64,000 nt of DNA from Klebsiella michiganensis (GCF_002925905.1 NZ_PRDB01000006.1:310001-374000); one strand, 5' to 3'; positions 1 to 9,867 are shown, numbered from the stretch's first letter. The notes: generated by a model from the sequence alone, not told the origin. Made by a program: numbers and translations.

Positions 1-937
1 CACCGAAGCGCCCCCAATCCTCTAACGTGGCGTTAAAGCCGTGCGCGCCCACATCGTGCTCACCTTTTGTGTAGGCATGCCACACGCCGTCGCTCGCCAT
101 ACCGTAGGGTTGCCAGATACTTTTTTCCAGATATGCCGCCAGCGTCATGCCGGTGGCGCGTTCCAGCACATCCCCCAGCAGCCATGCGCCGCCGGAGGAG
201 TAAGACCAGTTCTCGCCGGCAGGATGCGCGCGGCGCAGGCCGGACACCAACTGACGTACGCAGTCATAGGCGCCGGGTCTGGCTTCACACTCGGTAAGCC
301 GGGCGAAGTCCGATTGCGGATTAGTGTAGTCCTCATTCCACGCCACCCCGGAGGTGTGGCTAATCAGCTGCTTCAGGGTCACACCGTCCCAGGCGGTGCC
401 TTTCAGGTCGGGTTCATACTGGGTGATGAGATCGTCGAGCGAGTGAATTTTGCCCTGTTTAATCGCCACGCCCACCAGGGTGGCAACCACGGATTTGCCC
501 ACCGAGCGCGATGTCCAGAGAGTGGTGTCGGTATTGCCTTCTGCCAGATATTTCCAGGCCACTTTGCCATTTTTCAGCACCAGCATGCCGCTGACGTTCT
601 GGCGCCGCAGGTAATCCTGCAGATTCCAGGTTTGACCGTTCACCCGATAGCTTGCGTCGGTTAAGCGTTTCGCCGCGGCCTGCAACGGCACGGCATTACC
701 GTGATGAAACACATCGCCCGCGTAATTGCGGTAGTCGTTACGAAAGCCGATTACCCGGTCGGTCTGGCTCCAGGTGAGCATGTTGTGGGGATCCGGAAGC
801 GGCGCATCAAAGGGGGCGGGACAGACGCTGAGTTCGGTGCCGGTACAGGCGGCCTGCGCGGCGGGCGCCAGCAGGACGCTGCAGAGACTGATAACAACGC
901 CAGACAGCAGGCCAGGGTTAAACACTTTGCTTTTCAT
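1..937 (-). CDS. Serine hydrolase / class C beta-lactamase-like family protein, 3' end outside the window
   Basis: Manual translation of the minus strand from ATG at 937 (MKSKVFNPGLLSGVVISLCSVLLAPAAQAACTGTELSVCPAPFDAP...) stays open to the window edge. SxxK-like motif in LWTSRSVGKSVVATLVGVAIKQGKIHSLDD, then LISHTSGVAWNED and WSYSSGGAWLLGDVLERATG. Signal peptide-like N-terminus. Not in the ORF track because no stop lies in the window. Confidence 0.85.
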   Translation of the reverse strand, partial: MKSKVFNPGLLSGVVISLCSVLLAPAAQAACTGTELSVCPAPFDAPLPDPHNMLTWSQTDRVIGFRNDYRNYAGDVFHHGNAVPLQAAAKRLTDASYRVNGQTWNLQDYLRRQNVSGMLVLKNGKVAWKYLAEGNTDTTLWTSRSVGKSVVATLVGVAIKQGKIHSLDDLITQYEPDLKGTAWDGVTLKQLISHTSGVAWNEDYTNPQSDFARLTECEARPGAYDCVRQLVSGLRRAHPAGENWSYSSGGAWLLGDVLERATGMTLAAYLEKSIWQPYGMASDGVWHAYTKGEHDVGAHGFNATLEDWGRFG

Positions 938-1033
938 ATTTTTACTCGTTCAGCTCAGGAAGGTGTTCAGCTTAAAAAAACGCGGCCTATAATAAAAAAC
1001 GCATCATGGGGGAAAATCCCCCACAACAACTGA

Positions 1034-1924
1034 ATGGAGGGCCGTATGCCGAGCCTGATATATTCTTTTGCCCAGTTGGAGGCCTTCACCGCCGTGGTTG
1101 AGTGCAAAAGCCTGGCGAAAGCGGCGCGCCAGCTGGGCAAGGACCGGACGACGCTGCGCGATTTAATTGAGTTCCTCGAAGATGGCCTGGGGTATGCGCT
1201 GTTCCTGCGCGAAGGGCGAAGCCTGCGCCTGACGCCGGAAGGTGAGCAGCTGCAGCGGCAGGCGCACCTGCTGATGCGCCAGGTGAAAGCGTTTGAAGCG
1301 TTTGCCAGGGCGGTGCCGAACAGCGCCACGCAGGACATGACCCTGGTCTACGATCCCTTTACCCCCAGAACGCTGCTGCAGGGGCTGATTAGCGCTATGG
1401 CCCAGCGCAACGTTCGTCTGAGTCTGATAAACGCGTCGCGCGACGAGGCGGAAAAGCTGCTGGCGAGCGGGCAGGCCGACCTGGGGATCTGCCAGGCGCG
1501 CCATCGTAGCGTGGGAGACGCTATGGAGTGGCGCGCCTTAGGGGCAATCGAGATGGATTTTTACGCCGCCGAAGCGCTTTTTCCCGGCGCTAAACAACCG
1601 CTATCCCTGCTGGAACTTTCGCTGGCGCCGCAGGTGATTATGCACCCGGATACTGACGAGCCCGTGGCCCGCCGTCTGCAAATTTCAGGACATACCATCT
1701 TCACCAACGACCTGGAGATGCTGCGCGGCCTGCTTGAACAGGGCTGCGGTTGGGGATTCTTGCCGACGCACATGAATGCGGCGCGCTGGAAAAACGTCAC
1801 AACCTTGCGCACCGAAGTTGGCAATCAGGGGATCGGCCAAACGATGGTCACTATCTGGAAGCCGGGCAACGACAGGCGGGCGCTGGTAGCTGACACGCTG
1901 GACTTGTTGCCGGCATTGTGGTGA
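1034..1924 (+). CDS. LysR-family transcriptional regulator (start possibly 1046)
   Basis: N-terminal HTH FAQLEAFTAVVECKSLAKAARQLGKDRTTLRDLIEFLEDGLGYALFLREGRSLRLTPEGEQL is LysR-like; substrate-binding-like C-terminus; divergent from the hydrolase at 937. Confidence 0.8.
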   Translation: MEGRMPSLIYSFAQLEAFTAVVECKSLAKAARQLGKDRTTLRDLIEFLEDGLGYALFLREGRSLRLTPEGEQLQRQAHLLMRQVKAFEAFARAVPNSATQDMTLVYDPFTPRTLLQGLISAMAQRNVRLSLINASRDEAEKLLASGQADLGICQARHRSVGDAMEWRALGAIEMDFYAAEALFPGAKQPLSLLELSLAPQVIMHPDTDEPVARRLQISGHTIFTNDLEMLRGLLEQGCGWGFLPTHMNAARWKNVTTLRTEVGNQGIGQTMVTIWKPGNDRRALVADTLDLLPALW

Positions 1925-1996
1925 AAGCCGGGCCTCGCTGCTGGCATTTCGGCGACAGGGCGAGGCGTAAATGGAGAAATACGCGACCTTGCGGAG

Positions 1997-2227
1997 CTAT
2001 TGAGCAGACGAAAATTTTGCCGCGATCGCTTCAGCCGTGGGCTGTATGCCGCCCAGACTCCACTGTTCCGGCTCATGCTCATCAATGCGAACCCAGACTG
2101 AACGGCGGAACTCAGGATCGCCTTTCCCTTCAATTTCGACAATCAGATCGGTCATGCGGCGTAAAAGCTCTTTTTTTTGCTCCGGGTTCATTATTCCTTT
2201 AATGGTTTGTACATTGACGAAGGGCAT
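1997..2227 (-). CDS. 4-oxalocrotonate tautomerase-family protein (PptA-like)
   Basis: MPFVNVQTIKGIMNPEQKKELLRRMTDLIVEIEGKGDPEFRRSVWVRIDEHEPEQWSLGG: short tautomerase with N-terminal Pro after Met. Confidence 0.85.
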   Translation of the reverse strand: MPFVNVQTIKGIMNPEQKKELLRRMTDLIVEIEGKGDPEFRRSVWVRIDEHEPEQWSLGGIQPTAEAIAAKFSSAQ

Positions 2228-2288
2228 TGTATTCTCCTTGGTAATCTAGGTCTAATATTCATACTCAGGTTAAAGAGCGAAAGCGGAC

Positions 2289-2756
2289 ATGTCAAAAAAT
2301 AATTCAGTTGCCTACCTATTACCGGAGCTTTGCGGGCTTTCTGCGGCAGCGGAAATCCTGGGAGATCGGTGGGTTTTGTTGATTTTAAGAGAGGCTTTCT
2401 ACGGCGTGACCCGCTTTGAAACGATCCGCTCGCATACAAAAATGCCTAAGCAGACGCTGGCAAACCGGTTAAAGAAAATGACGGAACTGGGTTTATTGAG
2501 CAAAACGCCTTATCAGGAAGAAGGCGTGCGCGAACGTTATGAGTATATCCTTACGCCAAAAAGCCGCAGCCTGGCGCCGATCCTGTTTTCCCTGATGGCG
2601 TGGGGGCATAAAAATATCCTGCATGATGAACCGCATATTGCGCTGGTGGATAAAGAGAGCGGGGACGTCGTCCACAACGCATTTGTGACGACGAAAGGCA
2701 CCGTTGTTGAACCTCGGAACATCCAGATAGTGGCTCTGAACCTTAACCAGCCGTAG
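2289..2756 (+). CDS. HxlR-family transcriptional regulator
   Basis: CGLSAAAEILGDRWVLLILREAFYGVTRFETIRSHTKMPKQTLANRLKKMTELGLLSK is a typical HxlR winged helix; divergent from the tautomerase. Confidence 0.85.
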   Translation: MSKNNSVAYLLPELCGLSAAAEILGDRWVLLILREAFYGVTRFETIRSHTKMPKQTLANRLKKMTELGLLSKTPYQEEGVRERYEYILTPKSRSLAPILFSLMAWGHKNILHDEPHIALVDKESGDVVHNAFVTTKGTVVEPRNIQIVALNLNQP

Positions 2757-2869
2757 CGCGGGCGACATAAACCGCAACCCCATTTTCTGCTTTCTGACGG
2801 CAAACGTTGTCTGCTTGAGCGGGGAGGCGTAATATACGAAACATATATAAATTGTTACGGTACGTATAA

Positions 2870-3088
2870 ATGGGCATTGTAAAAATTTCCGACCTGCTGC
2901 ACGATGATATTCGTGACGCCAGCAAGGCGATGTCGCGTTCGGTCAACGCGCAGGCGGAGTACTGGATCCGTCTGGGTATGATGAGCGAGCTCTATCCCGA
3001 ACTTAACCATCAGCAAATTAAGCTGCTGATGCTCAAGTCCGGCTCTGACCGGTTGCTGGAGGTGATCAATGCTATCAATTCCCATTAA
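2870..3088 (+). CDS. ParD-like antitoxin-family protein
   Basis: MGIVKISDLLHDDIRDASKAMSRSVNAQAEYWIRLGMMSELYPELNHQQIKLLML resembles the ParD_like family; overlaps the next CDS by 20 bp. Confidence 0.7.
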   Translation: MGIVKISDLLHDDIRDASKAMSRSVNAQAEYWIRLGMMSELYPELNHQQIKLLMLKSGSDRLLEVINAINSH

Positions 3089-3848
3089 GACCGCGGACGA
3101 GCTGGCCAGACAGCGCCGCGCAGGTGAGCTGCTGGCCTCGGTTTTTGACATGCTGGATACCTTTATTCAGCCCGGTATCTCCACCATGGCCATCAACAAC
3201 CGGGTGGAGGATTTTATCGTCAACGATCTGCATTCCCGCCCGGCCAGCAAAGGGCAATATGATTTCCCCTACGTGCTGAATACGTCGATCAACGAAGTGG
3301 TTTGTCACGGTATGCCAAAGGAGAGCGAGCATCTGAAATCCGGCATGATCGTGAATGTGGATATTACGCTGGAAAAAGAGGGGCTGATTGCCGATTCCAG
3401 CAAAATGTATCTGATTGGCGAGGTTTCACCGCTGGCCCGTCGGCTGGTGCAGAAAACCTACGAAGCGATGTGGAAAGGGATCAAGGTCGTCAGGCCGGGT
3501 GCGACGCTGGGCGATATCGGCCATGCTATCCAGACTTATGTCGAAGGTAACGGTTACAGCGTGGTCAGGGAGTACTGCGGCCACGGCGTCGGCAGAGAGA
3601 TGCACGAAGATCCCCAGGTGCTGCATTACGGCATACCCGGCACCGGCGCCGTGCTCAAGGAGGGGATGGTGTTTACCATTGAACCGATGGTGAACCAGGG
3701 CGATAGCCGGATTAAAACCAAAAAAGATGGCTGGACGGTGGTCACCCGCGATAAAAAACTGTCCGCGCAGTGGGAGCACACCGTCGCCGTCACCGCGGAT
3801 GGATTCGAAGTCCTGACCCTGCGTAAAGATGAAGCGATCCCGGAGTAG
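3069..3848 (+). CDS. map: Type I methionine aminopeptidase (probable second copy)
   Basis: M24 motifs: SINEVVCHGMP, GMIVNVDITLEKEGLIADSSKMYLIGE, EYCGHGVGREMHEDPQVLHYG, GMVFTIEPMV, QWEHTVAVTADGFEVLT. Confidence 0.9.
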   Translation: MLSIPIKTADELARQRRAGELLASVFDMLDTFIQPGISTMAINNRVEDFIVNDLHSRPASKGQYDFPYVLNTSINEVVCHGMPKESEHLKSGMIVNVDITLEKEGLIADSSKMYLIGEVSPLARRLVQKTYEAMWKGIKVVRPGATLGDIGHAIQTYVEGNGYSVVREYCGHGVGREMHEDPQVLHYGIPGTGAVLKEGMVFTIEPMVNQGDSRIKTKKDGWTVVTRDKKLSAQWEHTVAVTADGFEVLTLRKDEAIPE

Positions 3849-3856
3849 CCCAAACA

Positions 3857-3887
3857 ACAGGTTTCACGCCCGGGCAGTGAAACCTGT
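3857..3887. terminator. Bidirectional terminator-like hairpin between convergent genes
   Basis: ACAGGTTTCAC-GCCCGGGCA-GTGAAACCTGT: perfect 11-bp stem between map (+) and the oxidoreductase (-). Confidence 0.6.
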
Positions 3888-3897
3888 CAGACAGCGA

Positions 3898-5220
3898 TTA
3901 CGCGGGCATCTCTTTGCGCCCCACATAACGCTCTTTCCATAATGCGCCCGCCACCCCGATATCGAGGAATGGCGAAGGCGGCATAACGTTCGCCTGGCCG
4001 AGCGACTGCATCGCGGCGATCAGCGGGTTGTCCTGGCCCATCGCCAGATCGGCAAGCAGCGTCCCGGCGATAGTCTGTTTAGATACGCCGGCGCCGTTAC
4101 AGCCCCCGGCGGTCCAGATCTGCGGCGCAAGACGCCCCCAGACCGGCGCGCCGTTGCGGGTGACGCTGATGGTCCCGGACCAGGTTCGCTCCAGCGGCAC
4201 ATCCTGCAGCTGCGGATAGGCCGTATGGAACAGCGCCAGATGCTGGCGCGCGGCGCTGGCGGTCTGTCCGGCGGTAATCACTCCCCGCAATGCCGGATCG
4301 ACATGCTGGCGGACCAGAAAACGATGATCGTGGGTATAGCGTAGCGTGGCGCCGGCGATCGCGTTGACCGGCGTTAATCCCCAGCTTTCCATTGCCGGCA
4401 GACGCTGGCGCTGTTCAGGGGTGAGCGGGGCGGTAATGCTGGCGTAGGTCGCCATTGACGCCTGGCGGCTCACAGTGGGCGAGAGTTCGCGGGAGAGCGC
4501 GTTGGTCGCCAGCATCGCCTGGTCGGCGCGGATCGTGCCCTGCAGCGTCGTCACCCTGACGCCGCCGTTTTCCTGACGCATAGCCAGCGCCGGGGTTTGA
4601 TGGTAAACCGTGACGTTTTCCGGCAGATGACGCGCGAGGCCCGCAATCAGTTTCGCCGGGTTCACCAGAATACAGCCGGGGGTGTAAATTCCTTTGCTGT
4701 AGAGGCGGGTTCCCAGCTTCTGGTACAGCGCTTCGCCGTCCAGCAGGCTGTAAGGCTCCTGCATCAGCTGCAGGTTATCCACATACTCCTGCATAATGGC
4801 TTCGCTGGACGGATCTATCTGGCAGTGGTATTTCCCGACGTTTTCCCATTCGCAGGCAATCTGGTGCTCGGTCACCGTTTCATCGAGCAGGCGGATCCCC
4901 TCCTGGAGCAGGGCGCGGTAATCCTGCGCTTTTTTCAGCTCGGCGGTAGAGCTGCCGATATTGTGCGGCAGGCCGATGATAAAGCCGGAATTTCGCGCCG
5001 AGGAGCTGGTCGCGGCGCATTCGGCGTCGATGAGCACGATGTTCAGCTGCGGATTGAGGCTGGTCAGCCTGCGGGCAAAGCTTACGCCGGCATAGCCGGA
5101 GCCGATAATCACCCAGTCAGCTTTAATGTCTCCGCTCAGCGAGGGCTGTCGATAAAGATCTTCTTCATTAAGCGGCCATCCCACCTGATTTTGATTGAAA
5201 GGCACTGATGCAAATCTCAC
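3898..5220 (-). CDS. FAD-dependent oxidoreductase (DAO/OrdL/PuuB-like)
   Basis: Dinucleotide-binding motif ADWVIIGSGYAGVSFARRLTSLNPQLNIVLIDAE; C-terminal WTAGGCNGAGVSKQTIAGTLLADLAMG. Confidence 0.85.
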   Translation of the reverse strand: MRFASVPFNQNQVGWPLNEEDLYRQPSLSGDIKADWVIIGSGYAGVSFARRLTSLNPQLNIVLIDAECAATSSSARNSGFIIGLPHNIGSSTAELKKAQDYRALLQEGIRLLDETVTEHQIACEWENVGKYHCQIDPSSEAIMQEYVDNLQLMQEPYSLLDGEALYQKLGTRLYSKGIYTPGCILVNPAKLIAGLARHLPENVTVYHQTPALAMRQENGGVRVTTLQGTIRADQAMLATNALSRELSPTVSRQASMATYASITAPLTPEQRQRLPAMESWGLTPVNAIAGATLRYTHDHRFLVRQHVDPALRGVITAGQTASAARQHLALFHTAYPQLQDVPLERTWSGTISVTRNGAPVWGRLAPQIWTAGGCNGAGVSKQTIAGTLLADLAMGQDNPLIAAMQSLGQANVMPPSPFLDIGVAGALWKERYVGRKEMPA

Positions 5221-6112
5221 GGTTAATCTCCCTGTGGAAAAAACACCTGCAGGGCAGGTGTGAATGGTGTTGCCGCTCTCCGCGTTTTTGGTCTGGAGTG
5301 TGAGTCGGCAAGCGCCAGGGCAGCGTCTGAAAAATCACCACGCTGAATGATAATCACCTGGACAACAATTCAGCAGAATAACAAGGAACAGGCAAAATAA
5401 CACCTCTTGCTGTAGGGGTATGCGGTTTTCTCTGGCCTGCGATATCACCCTGACGGTTCACTACGGCAGCGAGTCGGCTACCTGGTTATTCCTTTCCTCT
5501 AACCCTGCAAGATACCGCATAAGATATTGCTGTGGATCATGATCGCATGACCAACATCCCTATAAGGTTATTTCTTCCGCAGAGGGAATTTTGACCAACT
5601 GGTAAAATATAGCCTCTCCGCGCTCCTCTCTATAAAGAAATCCTGCCCTTTCGTAGGATTTTTCAGCTTTTAAACTTCGCTTCCTACAATATGTATTAGG
5701 AATTTTCTTACGGATGAGTCCTAATATTCCACAAGCGCATCGAACTTTTGCAATTGCATGAAATACATGGTTTTTTTAATTGCGTGATGCTGTCGATGAA
5801 ATTTTTTTAGGTTGCGCATATATTTTTTTAAATTATTGGTAATATTTTTACATACATTGTCGTATTAAACTGCTTTTGCGAGATTTTATCCTGTAAATTA
5901 TTTTTTAATGAAATTATTAGCTCGTAATACCCCATGTAGTAGATGCATATGTTCAATTGTAAGCTTTTTCAAGTTAGTATGATTTCGCTGTCAGGAATGC
6001 ACATAACTCAAGAGGATATAGCGGTATTTTGTCAGCATAAATATGCGTTATTATCTTCTGATGTTATTTTCAGGATGGTTATCCAGTAACTTTTAATATA
6101 ACGGAATGTATT

Positions 6113-6658
6113 ATGAAAATTAGCAAAATTGCATCTGCTGTTGTTCTCACTATGGGTGTCGCCTCTTTCGCAGCTCAGGCCGATCAGGGAAGCGGCAAGG
6201 TGACTTTCTGGGGTTCCATTATTGATGCACCATGCTCAATCAAAAATGGTTACGGCGATCAGCGTATTGAACTGGGTCAGATTTCCAATACTCATTTAGA
6301 TAACGGCGGTATTTCCACTCCTCGTCCGTTCGACATCGAGCTGGAAAACTGCTCCTTCGAGAAGGATTCAAACGGCGACCCGATGTATAACACCGTTAAA
6401 GTGACCTTTGCTGGCGGTAATGTCCCAGGAGATATGACCATGTTGGCTATTTCCGGTCAGGCCGCTGGCGCCGGCGTGCGTATTGAAGATGGTTCTGGTC
6501 AACCCGTGACTTTATTGGTACCTACTAGCGGTCGCGGCCTGGGCATTGGCGACAATACCCTAAACTTCAGCGCTTACCTCGAAAAAATCTCTACCGTAAC
6601 CAACGTCACTCCGGGTGATTTTGAAGCAGTGACCAACTTTACCCTGGCTTATGAATAA
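6113..6658 (+). CDS. Fimbrial major subunit
   Basis: Signal peptide, GKVTFWGSIIDAPCSI, conserved Cys pair, C-terminal FTLAYE (pilin beta-zipper). Confidence 0.9.
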   Translation: MKISKIASAVVLTMGVASFAAQADQGSGKVTFWGSIIDAPCSIKNGYGDQRIELGQISNTHLDNGGISTPRPFDIELENCSFEKDSNGDPMYNTVKVTFAGGNVPGDMTMLAISGQAAGAGVRIEDGSGQPVTLLVPTSGRGLGIGDNTLNFSAYLEKISTVTNVTPGDFEAVTNFTLAYE

Positions 6659-6686
6659 GGTGAGTCCTGTTCTCATGTAGCTTTAT

Positions 6687-6708
6687 TCGGGCTGCATTTG
6701 CAGCCCGA
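6687..6708 (+). promoter_or_regulatory. Intra-operon stem-loop after the major pilin gene
   Basis: TCGGGCTGCA-TT-TGCAGCCCGA: perfect 10-bp inverted repeat 29 bp after the pilin stop and upstream of the next subunit start (6726). Confidence 0.6.
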
Positions 6709-6725
6709 TATTCAGGAGCACAGTC

Positions 6726-7259
6726 ATGGTAAATATATCGCGTTCTCTGATGTTGAGTTTGTTATTAGGCATATCACCGCTGTCTCAGGCATCCGACCAG
6801 GGGCGGGGCCTGGTTACAATGAATGGTCAAATTCAGGAGTCGGCCTGTTCTATTCATACCGACGATATCTGGCAGGAGATTCCATTCGGCGTGATCTCGT
6901 ATAGCGATCTTAATCAGGAAGGCAAAGCGGTCATCAAACCTTTTGCGGTTCGGCTGGTGAATTGCTCACTGGAACGGAGTCGCGGCGGTTTATGGCAAAG
7001 CGTAAATATTACCTTTAGTGGCGAAACGGAGATATTCCGCCCGGATATTTTTAAAGTCAATGGCGAGGCGCAGGGGCTTGGACTGCGTATCCACAATCAG
7101 GCTGGCGATGTGGCGCGTGATGGAATACCGATGCCTGCCGTCATGATCCAAAATGAAAATAATGAATTACGTTATTTATTATCGTTAGTGCGCGGTGGAA
7201 AAACGTTGTCAGAAGGCGACTGGTACGGAATTATTCGTTTCATGGTGACCTATCAGTAG
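6726..7259 (+). CDS. Fimbrial minor subunit
   Basis: SDQGRGLVTMNGQIQESACSIHTDD ... GIIRFMVTYQ; pilin fold signature. Confidence 0.88.
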   Translation: MVNISRSLMLSLLLGISPLSQASDQGRGLVTMNGQIQESACSIHTDDIWQEIPFGVISYSDLNQEGKAVIKPFAVRLVNCSLERSRGGLWQSVNITFSGETEIFRPDIFKVNGEAQGLGLRIHNQAGDVARDGIPMPAVMIQNENNELRYLLSLVRGGKTLSEGDWYGIIRFMVTYQ

Positions 7260-7365
7260 CGGGAAATATGAATGATAAAAACAGATGAGCCTCTCATCTA
7301 AATTATTTCCGGGATTGACGCTTCCCGCCGGTGAATTCTACCAGGCAATAAACGGATTTTAAAAA

Positions 7366-9867
7366 ATGAAAAAAAGCAGACCACCAGCTTTTTACCTGCG
7401 ACGTCTGGGTATTTACATTGCTATTGCCATTTTGGGTTCTACATCACCGGTAGTGGCGGTAGAATTTAATATTGATATTCTGGACTCGGAAGACCGGGAA
7501 AATATCGACTTATCGCGCTTTTCCCGGGCCGGCTATATTATGCCCGGAACCTATACGCTCAGCATGCGTTTAAATGAGCACGGTATTTCTGACCAGGAAA
7601 TTTCTTTTATTGAAAGAACCCGTGACGATGGGGTGGTTGTAGAAACCTGTCTGACGCCTGCGCAGGTCGAACTTCTCGGTCTGCGGGATGACGCGCTCAA
7701 CATGATTCAATGGCTCGACGAGGGGCGTTGCGCTGATTTTTCCGCTCTTGAAGGCGTCGTCCTGCGCGGCGATCTGTCAGAATCTTCCCTGCAAATTGCG
7801 GTCCCCCAGGCCTGGCTGGAATATCAGGATGCTTCGTGGCTGCCTGTTTCCCGCTGGGAAGAGGGCATCCCCGGGATGTTGGTTGACTATAACCTGAATA
7901 CCAACGTCACCTGGCCTCGTCAGGGCAATCAGAGCCAGAGTGCCAGTATCAGCGGTACAACAGGTGTTAACCTGGGTGCCTGGCGCCTGAGGGGGGATTA
8001 TCAGGGGAGCTATTACAATACGACCGGACGCGCGGATAAAAATTCACGTAATTTTGACTGGAGTCGTTTCTACGCCTATCGCGCGTTACCTGGAATGATG
8101 TCGAAACTCACCGTTGGTGAGGATTATCTCTCTTCCGATCTCTTTGACTCCTGGCGCTATACCGGTTTGTCGCTGGCGAGCGATGAAAGCCAGCTGCCGC
8201 CTAAACTTCGAGGCTACGCGCCTGAAGTCTCCGGCATTGCCCGTACCAACGCCAAAGTGACGGTCAGCCAACAGGGTCGAGTCATCTATGAAACGACGGT
8301 TGCCGCTGGCCCGTTTCGTATTCAGGAACTCAACAGCGCCCTGACCGGACGTCTGGATGTTCGCGTTGAAGAGCAGGATGGCTCCGTGCAGACATTCTCG
8401 GTTGAAACGGCTCAGGTTCCTTATCTGACGCGCCCCGGCCAGCTGCGTTATAAAATGACCACCGGTCGTCCGCGCGATTATAACCACAGCACTCAGGGAC
8501 CATACTTCGCCACAGGTGAGCTCTCGTGGGGGCTTACCAACGCGTGGTCGCTGTACGGAGGTGGCATTTTTTCCCAGGACTACAACAGCCTGGCGGTGGG
8601 GGCGGGTCGTGATATGAACGCCTTCGGGACACTTTCTGCTGACGTGACTCATGCCAGCGCGCGTTTCCCGGATGATAAAAAGAGGCAAGGGCGATCCTGG
8701 CGCCTGAGCTACTCCAAACGTTTTGATGAAATCAACAGTGAAGTGACGTTTGCCGGCTACCGTTTTTCTGAGCGCAACTATCTCACCATGGGTGAATATC
8801 TGGATATGCGCTATCGGGAAGGCTACGTCGGGAATAGCAAAGAGCTTTATACCCTCCAGGCGACCAAAAATTTCGCAGACCTGCGCCTGTCGACGCACAT
8901 CAACTGGTCGCATCAGACTTACTGGAACCGCCCGGCAACCGATCGCTACAGCGTGTCGCTGAATAAATATTTTGACCTCGGCGACTGGCGGCATCTGTCG
9001 TTGTCCCTCAACGCCGCCCGCAGTGAATTTAACGGGCGTAAGGATGACAGCGCCTATATCTCACTGACGATGCCGTTTGGATCGGGAACCGTTGGCTATA
9101 ACGGCAGCATGAGCCGCGACCGCTATACACAAAATGCCAGCTGGAGCCAAAGGCTGGATAACAACGACTATTACAGCATCAACGCCGGCAACAGCGTCGG
9201 CGGTGGGGAAGGCACTCGCAGCCAGATGAGCGGGTACTACTCGCACCTGGGCAATATGGCGGATGTCACCACCAACTTTAACTGGGCGCAAAGCCAGTAC
9301 TCCTCGTTTGGTATTTCCGCCAGCGGCGGTATGACCGCGACCGCTGAAGGCGTGGCGCTGCACCCTGGTGGGGTACAGGGTGGGACTCGTCTGATGGTCA
9401 GTACTGATGGGGTAAGCGATGTTCCGGTGGGCTTTCAGGGCCATACCAATGCTTTTGGCATCGCGGTAATCCCTGGGGTGCCAAATTACTATCGAACCCG
9501 CGCTGAGATTGACGTTAATCGTCTGCCAGACGATGTCGAGTCTGGCGGAACGCCGGTTGTTGAACTCGCCCTGACTGAAGGGGCCATCGGGTTCCGTCGT
9601 TTTGATGTGCTGAAAGGCTCTAAGGTCGTGGCCATCCTCAGCCAGGAAGATGGGCGCCATCCGCCATTCGGCGCCACGGTACATAACGCAAAAGATCGCG
9701 AACTGGGGATGGTCAGCGACAGCGGACTGGCCTGGTTGACCGGCGTGAATCCGGATGAACGCTTAACCGTGCACTGGAGTGGTTCCGCTCAGTGTGAAGT
9801 CGTACTGCCACGGGTTATCCCTGCACAGCAGCTATTGCTGCCGTGCAAACCGGTCACTCGCGGCTGA
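7366..9867 (+). CDS. Outer membrane fimbrial usher
   Basis: 833 aa; VEFNIDILDSEDRENIDLSRFSRAGYIMPGTYTLSMRLNEH N-terminus; FRIQELNSALTGRLDVRVEEQDG; C-terminal PFGATVHNAKDRELGMVSDSGLAWLTGV. Confidence 0.95.
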   Translation: MKKSRPPAFYLRRLGIYIAIAILGSTSPVVAVEFNIDILDSEDRENIDLSRFSRAGYIMPGTYTLSMRLNEHGISDQEISFIERTRDDGVVVETCLTPAQVELLGLRDDALNMIQWLDEGRCADFSALEGVVLRGDLSESSLQIAVPQAWLEYQDASWLPVSRWEEGIPGMLVDYNLNTNVTWPRQGNQSQSASISGTTGVNLGAWRLRGDYQGSYYNTTGRADKNSRNFDWSRFYAYRALPGMMSKLTVGEDYLSSDLFDSWRYTGLSLASDESQLPPKLRGYAPEVSGIARTNAKVTVSQQGRVIYETTVAAGPFRIQELNSALTGRLDVRVEEQDGSVQTFSVETAQVPYLTRPGQLRYKMTTGRPRDYNHSTQGPYFATGELSWGLTNAWSLYGGGIFSQDYNSLAVGAGRDMNAFGTLSADVTHASARFPDDKKRQGRSWRLSYSKRFDEINSEVTFAGYRFSERNYLTMGEYLDMRYREGYVGNSKELYTLQATKNFADLRLSTHINWSHQTYWNRPATDRYSVSLNKYFDLGDWRHLSLSLNAARSEFNGRKDDSAYISLTMPFGSGTVGYNGSMSRDRYTQNASWSQRLDNNDYYSINAGNSVGGGEGTRSQMSGYYSHLGNMADVTTNFNWAQSQYSSFGISASGGMTATAEGVALHPGGVQGGTRLMVSTDGVSDVPVGFQGHTNAFGIAVIPGVPNYYRTRAEIDVNRLPDDVESGGTPVVELALTEGAIGFRRFDVLKGSKVVAILSQEDGRHPPFGATVHNAKDRELGMVSDSGLAWLTGVNPDERLTVHWSGSAQCEVVLPRVIPAQQLLLPCKPVTRG

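Noticed and set aside
41-664. 207-aa plus-strand ORF and overlapping ORFs at 701..1033
   Set aside because: Antisense to the minus-strand serine hydrolase CDS, which has clear family motifs; explained by GC-rich codon bias.
5221-6112. Possible invertible promoter switch (fimS-like) upstream of the pilin gene
   Set aside because: No pair of matching inverted repeats at suitable distance with an adjacent recombinase gene was found; only short TAGGA-type arms.
8086-8994. 302-aa minus-strand ORF inside the usher gene
   Set aside because: Entirely antisense to a conserved usher; composition shows no domain motifs.
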